Positions 1 through 5,050 of a stretch of 5,050 bases of DNA are shown here, piece after piece. Made by a program: the position numbers and the translations under genes. The notes beneath the pieces are model-generated. The model was given only the letters and a program-made list of their open reading frames with translations, was not told the DNA's origin and did no database searches. Each line of letters begins with the position of its first letter. Positions within the stretch are counted from its first letter, which is position 1. Origin of the DNA: Saprospiraceae bacterium (GTDB lineage: Bacteria > Bacteroidota > Bacteroidia > Chitinophagales > Saprospiraceae); the NCBI GenBank assembly GCA_027009605.1, contig JALVCY010000100.1:1-5050 (forward strand). Direction: 5' to 3'.

Positions 1-1
1 A

Positions 2-151
2 TTTAGCCACCCGCTAATTTTTGCTAGAAAATGCCCTTTTTGCGCCTGTTTTTGCTAAAATTTTCTCACGTAGCCCAGCTACGCTTCAAAAATTGTAGCT
101 TCAACACCCACAAAAATGCCTATTTTCTATCTAAAAATTGGGGCACCTAAA
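2..151. repeat. 150-bp imperfect inverted repeat (nested palindrome)
   Basis: The left arm (2-53) and the right arm (100-151, read as reverse complement) are both 52 nt. They share matching blocks in the same order: TTTAG, AATTTTT, TAGAAAAT, TTTTTG and TGTT, separated by short mismatches and one- or two-base indels. Inside them, 54-64 pairs with 89-99 (GCTAaAATTTT against AAAATTgTAGC, one mismatch). The core at 69-83 is a perfect CGTAGC-CCA-GCTACG hairpin. All three levels share the same centre near position 76, which is hard to explain by chance AT-richness. No reading frame through it looks coding. It may be a REP/BIME-like or MITE-like intergenic element. Position 1 is the window edge, so the outer boundary and any target-site duplication cannot be seen. 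Confidence 0.75.
69..83. terminator. GC-rich core stem-loop, possible transcription end for the hydrolase gene
   Basis: CGTAGC and GCTACG form a perfect 6-bp stem with a CCA loop (TGG on the minus strand). It is the only GC-rich hairpin downstream of the hydrolase stop codon, about 145 nt past it. On the minus strand it is followed by TGAGAAAATTTT rather than a clean U-run, so it is not a canonical intrinsic terminator. A T8 run at 160-167 follows the whole inverted repeat on the plus strand and would suit a transcript entering from the left. The terminator role is inference; the hairpin itself is plain in the sequence. Confidence 0.3.
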
Positions 152-212
152 CAGTTACATTTTTTTTATAATGCTCCCACAAAAATAAAGGAAAAATAAG
201 ACTTTCGTTCAT

Positions 213-226
213 CTATTTTAAAATAG
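213..226. repeat. 14-bp perfect palindrome just after the hydrolase stop codon
   Basis: CTATTTTAAAATAG equals its own reverse complement and starts two bases after the minus-strand TAG at 228-230. As RNA it could form only a short AU-rich stem with no U-run behind it, so it is a poor terminator. It could be a protein-binding palindrome, an mRNA 3'-end structure or chance in AT-rich sequence. The remaining intergenic stretch (152-212) is AT-rich and shows nothing else I can support. Confidence 0.4.
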
Positions 227-227
227 G

Positions 228-1538
228 CTATTCCTTTGTAATTTGGCGGACAAAAATAGATTGAGCCGTTTTTATCCATACAAAATACAGACCTTTCGGC
301 AAAAAAGATAGGTCTAACTCCTTGTTATTCAATTCATTATATGCTTTCGCAAAAATCACTTGACCTTGGGCATTGATGATTTCTAGGTCGGCTTGCGCAA
401 AATGGGGATGGATAGTGATGGTGATTTTGCCTTGGGTGGGATTTGGCGAAAGCCGCAAAACCGGTGCTAAATCAGGTTTTTGGACGGCAACGGTTTGACA
501 CCGAATGGCATTAAGATATTCCCAAATTTTATCATTGAGTTGGGTTTCCACCAAAAATTGACCGGACGACTTGCCCATCCGGACGACTACTAAATTTTCT
601 GAAGGCACCACATTTAGTAACTGCCCGTTTTTACCCAATGCCGCATACATATCCGCCGGCGCATGGGGAATCAACGCTCCGGAAAATACATTTTGCGTTT
701 GCGGAAGCCGATAAAAATCCTGCCCATTCAACCACCACAAGTATCCATAGGCAGGATTTAGGTTTTGGGAAGGATGAATCATGGATTGATAATAATCGGC
801 ATCGGTCAGGATGGGCGTTTGATTCCAAGATCCTTGATTCAACATCAACAGCCCAAATCTCGCCATCACCCTAGGCGTACTAAAAAAGACATGGTTATTT
901 CCGATTTGGGTATAATTTCCGGACATACCGGTCTGAGTGGCCAGATGACTTTGAAAAAAATCCGTAGCATCCTGCCCCGTACTATAAAACAACACCGAAT
1001 CCAACAAGGTGTAAGGCGAATTATGATATGCCCAACGCTCCCCCACTTCCGCAATACAATGCAGGCACGAAGGCGACAAGCAATCAAAATTGGGGAAGCC
1101 ATCATCAAAACCGGTGGTCATCGTCAATTGGTGCCAAATCGTCCGCTGATTTTCCGCAAGGCTATCACAAGAAGTCCAGCCTTGCCCCAAATACAAACTC
1201 GTCGGATCATCCAGCGACAAACTCCCCTGCTGCTGCGCCAGTCCCACCAAGAAAGAAGTCAGGCTTTTGCCCGCCGAAGCCCAATACCACACATTATTCT
1301 GCTTAAAATTCCCGAAATATTGCTCCAAAACGATTCGCCCATCCTTCAAAACCAAAAAAGCCTTCGTCTCTTCCGCTTCCAAAAAATCATATAGCGGTTG
1401 AATAGAATCGGTACACCAAGACAGCGATTCGGGCGTGGTGGTCTCCCATTCATTGCCATTGACGGGCGGAAAATATAAGGATTGCGCCGAAAGCAACCCG
1501 GCATACAACCAACATAGGAATAGTGGAGTTAGGCGCAT
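228..1538 (-). CDS. Secreted SxxK serine hydrolase (beta-lactamase/NylB-like family) with T9SS sorting domain
   Basis: A 436-residue protein. Residues 1-18 (MRLTPLFLCWLYAGLLSA) form a Sec signal peptide, with likely cleavage before Gln19. The catalytic domain spans roughly residues 40-345. It carries S88-A-G-K91 (nucleophile and general base of the SxxK fold), Y171-H-N173 (the YxN motif) and G302-K-N-G-Q306 before a PSENLVVVR strand, the place where beta-lactamases have KTG/HTG. This pattern suits class C-like esterases, amidases and 6-aminohexanoate-dimer-hydrolase relatives; the substrate cannot be read from sequence. Cysteines 153, 158 and 161 cluster shortly before the YxN motif and, with Cys42, Cys124 and Cys347, could form disulfides. 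Residues about 361-436 are a type A T9SS C-terminal domain (SPNPTQGKITITI, then LPKGLYFVWI and a closing QITKE), so the protein is probably released or anchored at the surface. The frame stays open upstream to a TTG at 1577, but the ATG at 1538 is preferred: it follows an A6 leader and places the signal peptide at the N-terminus. Confidence 0.92.
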   Translation of the reverse strand: MRLTPLFLCWLYAGLLSAQSLYFPPVNGNEWETTTPESLSWCTDSIQPLYDFLEAEETKAFLVLKDGRIVLEQYFGNFKQNNVWYWASAGKSLTSFLVGLAQQQGSLSLDDPTSLYLGQGWTSCDSLAENQRTIWHQLTMTTGFDDGFPNFDCLSPSCLHCIAEVGERWAYHNSPYTLLDSVLFYSTGQDATDFFQSHLATQTGMSGNYTQIGNNHVFFSTPRVMARFGLLMLNQGSWNQTPILTDADYYQSMIHPSQNLNPAYGYLWWLNGQDFYRLPQTQNVFSGALIPHAPADMYAALGKNGQLLNVVPSENLVVVRMGKSSGQFLVETQLNDKIWEYLNAIRCQTVAVQKPDLAPVLRLSPNPTQGKITITIHPHFAQADLEIINAQGQVIFAKAYNELNNKELDLSFLPKGLYFVWIKTAQSIFVRQITKE

Positions 1539-1578
1539 TTTTTTGTGGTGTTGATGGTTTGTTGGATAACTTTCCAAA

Positions 1579-1644
1579 AGTTTAAAACTTTTGAAAAGTC
1601 AGTTTAAAACTTTTGAAAAGTAAGTTTAAAACTTTTGAAAAGTT
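1579..1644. repeat. Three tandem 22-bp self-complementary repeats
   Basis: Units lie at 1579-1600, 1601-1622 and 1623-1644. The first 21 bases of each (AGTTTAAAAC followed by TTTTGAAAAGT) are identical, and only the 22nd base differs (C, A, T). Each unit contains ACTTTT-G-AAAAGT, a near-perfect palindrome. The junction with preceding sequence makes a second one, AAAAGT-TTAAA-ACTTTT, so several alternative stem-loops are possible on either strand. On the minus strand, arms AAACTTTT and AAAAGTTT occur just downstream of the large gene's stop codon and are followed by T, so a weak terminator or attenuator between the two genes is conceivable. The period is close to two helical turns, which would also suit a DNA-binding protein. 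Both roles are inference. Confidence 0.9.
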
Positions 1645-1664
1645 TGATAAAAAAAGTACAAAGC

Positions 1665-4600
1665 CTACCAGCCCGGAGCAAAATTAAGCCCAAAGCCACC
1701 GCGAAGCCGGGACAATTCCTTGCCTAACGGAATCGCATAAAACGGCTCCACGACCATCGCCCCAAACAAATTAACCCGCAAAGAAACCCCGACACTCATC
1801 AAAAACAATGGGGCATAGTCCGTCCCCTTATATTTATCCGCAAATTGATCTTTTTCAAAATAAGCCACTCCACTATCAAAAAATACATTCAAATCCGTCA
1901 AAATATACTTCGACGGAATCAAAGCCAATCGCTTGGGCCCGGTAAAAGGCAGCCGTACTTCTGCATTACCTACTAACACTTTGCTGCCGACTATCCGGTT
2001 CACTTCCGATCGGTTCAATCCATAAAAACCGCGAACCAACACCGGATTGCCCAAATAAATTGGATACAGCCTATTCGCATCCCGGCCATACCGCCCGAAA
2101 TGCAACCCGCGAGCCGCCAAGGTAAAAGGTTTCAATCTCCAATAATAGCGGCCATCCAAGGTCACATTAGCAAATTGAAACGTACCCACATTCTGCTCCA
2201 CACCCAAGCGATACCGATATCCTTTCAGGGGAGCGGTCAAACCAAAGTAGGAATTATCACCCACCAAAGCCGTGTTGGCACTATACAGACCAAACCCATC
2301 CGGAGCCGGTAATTTCTTTCGGTCTTCTCCATACTTATATCGCCCGGACAAATCGGTATAAGTGTTATAGCGATCGATTCGATAGCCGTAGCGGTTGAGT
2401 GTCACCCCTCCTTCCACACGCATCACGGTAGAAAACGGGTAAAAAACAAAGCCTCCCACCCGGTTTTCAAAGAGCCGCTGAATATCCAATGAGTACCGTA
2501 CTGCCTGAACAATCGTATTATTTAGCCTTATCGAATCCAATGCCGGCCGGTTATAACGCCCCGAGCGATACGGAATATGAGACAAGGTCACTCCCCAACC
2601 TATTTTATTGACTTGATTGACATAAGACACCATTCCCCCAAAATCCAAAATATCTCCATTCAAGGCCACAATCGACGTCAACTGATGTCTCCCCAAAATA
2701 TCACTAAATAACATCTGTATCCCACCGGCCAAACCCGTGGATGTCCCAAAATTACCCGTACCAACACCCACGCCTCCACTGCCGGCCAAATAATCCAACT
2801 TAAATTTGGATTTATACTTAACCGTTTTCAAGTCGGAATGACTCAGGGGCTTGTGCCGGTCAAAATTTTCTAAATGAATATCCACTATTTGGAGCGTACC
2901 GGCAGCCGGCTCAAACAATTGATTTCCGGCCAAATGAACATCATCCGGACTCACTTTTTCATTTAAAAACTTCTCGGCTTTTCCTTGTTTGATTAAATAC
3001 TTGCCGTCTCCAAAAACATTGTAGATGATGCGATCCCGCTTGCGCGAAACACTAATTGTCGGCGCATAAGGCGTAATACCGGAGATACCCACGGCCAAAT
3101 CCGTCATTTGATAGACTTGCCCGGCGTCCATATCGTAGCGGTACATGTTGCGATAGCCATCCCGGTCAGACAAGAATAGCAAGTCATTGTCTTGATTGAA
3201 AACCGGATTCATATTATCAGCCTGATTAAAAATAGGCAATACTTCTTTTTGGCCGGTAGCCACATCAAGCAGGGTAATATTATGCGTCCATTTGCCATAA
3301 GTCCGCCCATTTTGCTGACTCCATTGGTCAGAAGAAAACGCGATTTTAGTGCCATCCGGCGACCATGCGGGCAATATTTCGTCATAGATATCATCGGTCA
3401 ACTGCGTGACCTTTCCCGTCTTCAGATTATAACTATACAAATCAATCTGCCCTTCAACCAAACCCGCTACCACAATGGTTTTTCCATCCGGCGACCAAGT
3501 CGGATTCGTGAAAGCCGGCACCCCTTTAAGCTGAACTTCTTTTTTGGTTTTTCCGGTTTTCACATCCTTGATAAGCAAGCGATTTTGACCTTTGGCATAG
3601 ATAACGTAGGCAAATTGGTCACTGTGGGGCGACCAAGCACCGGAAGATTCCATAAAATTCAACGCATCAATATGCCCGTCCCGTACCGTGCTGGTCAGCT
3701 TGCGCAAAATCTTTCCACTACGGGCATCCGCCAAATACAAATCCATGGAAAACAATTCTTTTTCCGAAAGAAAGACCAAATACCGGCCATTGGGACTGAT
3801 ACTCGGAGCGATATTCATATAGCCGGCATTTTTATCCGAAAGGATTTTTTTGCCATAATGATTCTTCTTTTTGCCTGCGATGGCCGCCCCAAATTGTTCT
3901 TTAATCGCTGCCTGCCACTCCCCGGACAACGAATCTAAAGATGTGGTCAAAGTCAGTGCCACCGCATTCTCCAAACCTAGGAGGGCTGTATTTTCATATA
4001 AAGGCCGGATGACTTCATCCCCATATTTGGCGGTCAAAAAAGCCCAAAAGGCATGCCCCCAGCGATAGGGAAAATATTTGGGATTATCCATTTTCTTCAA
4101 TTCGGGGATATCGTCATTGTTGACGGCTTCCCGCATCCACATCGCTGTCTGTGCATCATGGCGGCCGATGGACATATATTCCGCAAGGCCTTCCGTCATC
4201 CAAAGGGGCAAATTGCCTAAATTACGGAGATTAGTCGAATCGCCATAAATAATCATATTATACTGAAAAGCATGCACCATTTCATGGCCGATGACATGAT
4301 TCGTCTGCTGATTAGACATGGCAAAAGGAAAGACAATCCGCTGTTTAAAAGCATCCGTCACCCCGCCGGTACCGACCCCGATATCTCCCCCGATAGCCGT
4401 TGTCTGCTTAAAATCAGGATGATCATTATAGACAATCATCGGATTTTTGCCCTGCAATGTATCTTGGAATACCGGAAAATGCGACAGATACCACATCTCG
4501 CTTTCATCCGCCACTCGATAGACCGGGTCGGGTTGGGTCAAATAATGGTAAATCCGAAAATGCGGTGTCTCCACCACTTCAAATTTTTTCTTTTCGTATT

Positions 4601-4709
4601 GGGGTTTATTCCGTCCAAAGTATTGTGCCCTTGCGGGAAAAACCAATAAAACCAATAAAAGACCCGTGAAAAATCTAGTCAAATCTGTCATAATAGTCGT
4701 TTTTGTCAT
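1665..4709 (-). CDS. Outer-membrane protein fusing HExxH peptidase-like domain, TolB/PD40 propeller and Omp85-like barrel
   Basis: A 1014-residue protein. Residues 1-28 form a signal peptide, cleaved after A26-R-A28. The start at 4709 gives the full frame; an in-frame ATG at 4691 (Met7) gives a more compact signal peptide and is equally possible, since neither has a clear ribosome site. Residues about 40-275 resemble a gluzincin (peptidase MA-like) domain: H142-E-M-V-H146 and, 27 residues on, E173-G-L-A-E177, matching the HExxH...ExxA zinc pattern. Residues about 300-565 carry six PD40/TolB-like blades, recognisable at 303, 358, 404, 448, 503 and 551, with TWSPDGK and AWSPDGT the clearest. 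Residues about 630-1014 look like an Omp85/BamA-type barrel of alternating strands, with V892-R-G-F895 (the conserved L6 motif) and a final strand GGFGLNF ending APGW. No POTRA repeats are evident, so the peptidase and propeller occupy the periplasmic side. Proteolysis is predicted, not shown. The protein may process or help insert surface proteins, or the peptidase may be a binding module. It is the upstream gene of the pair. Confidence 0.9.
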   Translation of the reverse strand: MTKTTIMTDLTRFFTGLLLVLLVFPARAQYFGRNKPQYEKKKFEVVETPHFRIYHYLTQPDPVYRVADESEMWYLSHFPVFQDTLQGKNPMIVYNDHPDFKQTTAIGGDIGVGTGGVTDAFKQRIVFPFAMSNQQTNHVIGHEMVHAFQYNMIIYGDSTNLRNLGNLPLWMTEGLAEYMSIGRHDAQTAMWMREAVNNDDIPELKKMDNPKYFPYRWGHAFWAFLTAKYGDEVIRPLYENTALLGLENAVALTLTTSLDSLSGEWQAAIKEQFGAAIAGKKKNHYGKKILSDKNAGYMNIAPSISPNGRYLVFLSEKELFSMDLYLADARSGKILRKLTSTVRDGHIDALNFMESSGAWSPHSDQFAYVIYAKGQNRLLIKDVKTGKTKKEVQLKGVPAFTNPTWSPDGKTIVVAGLVEGQIDLYSYNLKTGKVTQLTDDIYDEILPAWSPDGTKIAFSSDQWSQQNGRTYGKWTHNITLLDVATGQKEVLPIFNQADNMNPVFNQDNDLLFLSDRDGYRNMYRYDMDAGQVYQMTDLAVGISGITPYAPTISVSRKRDRIIYNVFGDGKYLIKQGKAEKFLNEKVSPDDVHLAGNQLFEPAAGTLQIVDIHLENFDRHKPLSHSDLKTVKYKSKFKLDYLAGSGGVGVGTGNFGTSTGLAGGIQMLFSDILGRHQLTSIVALNGDILDFGGMVSYVNQVNKIGWGVTLSHIPYRSGRYNRPALDSIRLNNTIVQAVRYSLDIQRLFENRVGGFVFYPFSTVMRVEGGVTLNRYGYRIDRYNTYTDLSGRYKYGEDRKKLPAPDGFGLYSANTALVGDNSYFGLTAPLKGYRYRLGVEQNVGTFQFANVTLDGRYYWRLKPFTLAARGLHFGRYGRDANRLYPIYLGNPVLVRGFYGLNRSEVNRIVGSKVLVGNAEVRLPFTGPKRLALIPSKYILTDLNVFFDSGVAYFEKDQFADKYKGTDYAPLFLMSVGVSLRVNLFGAMVVEPFYAIPLGKELSRLRGGFGLNFAPGW

Positions 4710-4773
4710 CAGGCAATGCTTAATTCCGGTATTTGTCGGGAATCTGTTGCAAGTTAGTGAATAAAAAACGATT

Positions 4774-4780
4774 GGGGGGG
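4774..4780. repeat. G7 homopolymer upstream of the barrel-protein gene
   Basis: Seven consecutive G (C on the minus strand) lie 64 nt upstream of the start codon at 4709, flanked by AAAAAAC and CTTTTTA. The tract sits where promoter or leader elements of this gene would be. Slippage could change spacing, but seven bases is short for a phase-variable tract. No exact Bacteroidota promoter (TTTG with TAnnTTTG) was found beside it. Confidence 0.4.
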
Positions 4781-4796
4781 CTTTTTAGTTTATTTG

Positions 4797-5050
4797 GTTG
4801 ATTCGCTGTGCTAGTTTAGAAAGTTGAGACGGTCGCCTTTGGCTTCCTAGTTGAGACTGTCCCGATTACTATCGTGGATACGGACTTCGGGTTGAGTGCT
4901 TCGCAGGTTGAGATGATTTGGGTATTTATTGGGATTTTGCTCATCATTTGAGATTTGGATTTCTGTTTGGGATTTTAGTTGAGAGAGTTGATGAAGTTGA
5001 TTCGCTGCGCTAGTTGATTCACTTGTCCTACGGACTTCGTTAGTTGATTC
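4797..5050. repeat. Degenerate GTTGA array with interspersed mini-hairpins
   Basis: GTTGA occurs ten times, starting at 4797, 4823, 4850, 4891, 4907, 4978, 4987, 4996, 5013 and 5043, always in the same orientation. Between the words lie short palindromes with small loops: GCC-TTT-GGC (4835-4843), CGAT-TACT-ATCG (4863-4874), TGC-TTC-GCA (4897-4905) and GTCC-TAC-GGAC (5025-5035). Whole units recur: GTTGATTCGCTGTGCTAGTT at 4797 matches the unit at 4996 in 19 of 20 bases, and TACGGACTTCG occurs at both 4879 and 5029. Spacing is irregular, unlike CRISPR. The array is cut by the right edge. Together with 4710-4796, it is the whole content of this gene-free stretch. Confidence 0.8.

Noticed and set aside
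166..172. TATAAT-like hexamer on the plus strand
   Set aside because: It lies in AT-rich sequence, has no matching -35 element, points into the 3' end of a minus-strand gene, and this phylum's main sigma factor uses a different consensus.
765..1394. Plus-strand open frame of 209 codons opposite the hydrolase gene
   Set aside because: It is antisense to a gene with clear catalytic motifs and a sorting domain. Its product is rich in Arg, Ile and Gln with no recognisable domain, as expected of a shadow frame.
1579..1644. Possible CRISPR array in the tandem repeats
   Set aside because: The units abut with no spacers and have a 22-bp period; there is no leader and no cas gene.
3192..3938. Plus-strand open frame of 248 codons opposite the propeller region
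   Set aside because: It lies fully inside the large minus-strand gene, and its translation is a basic, Ile/Arg-rich sequence without motifs, so it is a shadow of the real frame.
4749..4756. Possible Bacteroidota -7 element (TAACTTGC on the minus strand) for the barrel-protein gene
   Set aside because: It misses the last two positions of TAnnTTTG, and no well-spaced TTTG lies upstream, so it is not better than chance in AT-rich sequence.
4797..5050. Possible CRISPR or integron attachment array in the GTTGA region
   Set aside because: The conserved word is only five bases, the intervals range from 9 to 71 nt, and no integrase or cas gene is present.

Overview
The window looks like a piece of a Bacteroidota chromosome, probably from a Saprospiria/Sphingobacteriia-like lineage. 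The support is a C-terminal type IX secretion (T9SS) sorting domain on one gene, a TolB-propeller/outer-membrane-barrel protein of a kind I know from this phylum, A-rich leaders without Shine-Dalgarno sequences, and low-complexity palindromic intergenic repeats. The lineage below phylum is inference.

Layout. Both genes lie on the minus strand, so transcription runs from high to low coordinates. Positions 4710-5050 hold no convincing gene. They contain an irregular array of about ten GTTGA words separated by small stem-loops, which runs off the right edge. A 1014-residue protein follows (4709 to 1665): signal peptide, HExxH metallopeptidase-like domain, six PD40/TolB-type propeller blades and a C-terminal Omp85/BamA-like beta-barrel. 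The 126-bp gap to the next gene carries three exact-period 22-bp tandem repeats, each self-complementary. The second gene (1538 to 228) encodes a secreted SxxK serine hydrolase of the beta-lactamase/NylB-like family ending in a T9SS type A sorting domain. The left edge (about 2-151) is a 150-bp imperfect inverted repeat centred near position 76. It is probably a repetitive palindromic or MITE-like element.

How the parts may work together. Both products are predicted to leave the cytoplasm. The large protein would be anchored in the outer membrane by its barrel, and the hydrolase would be exported by Sec and then T9SS to the cell surface or medium. Shared orientation allows co-transcription, but the repeat cluster between them could attenuate or separate the transcripts. 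No shared pathway can be shown from sequence.

The items most worth following up are the peptidase-propeller-Omp85 fusion, the long inverted repeat at the left edge, the 22-bp tandem repeats and the GTTGA/hairpin array. I saw no CRISPR array, tRNA, rRNA, integrase or transposase.
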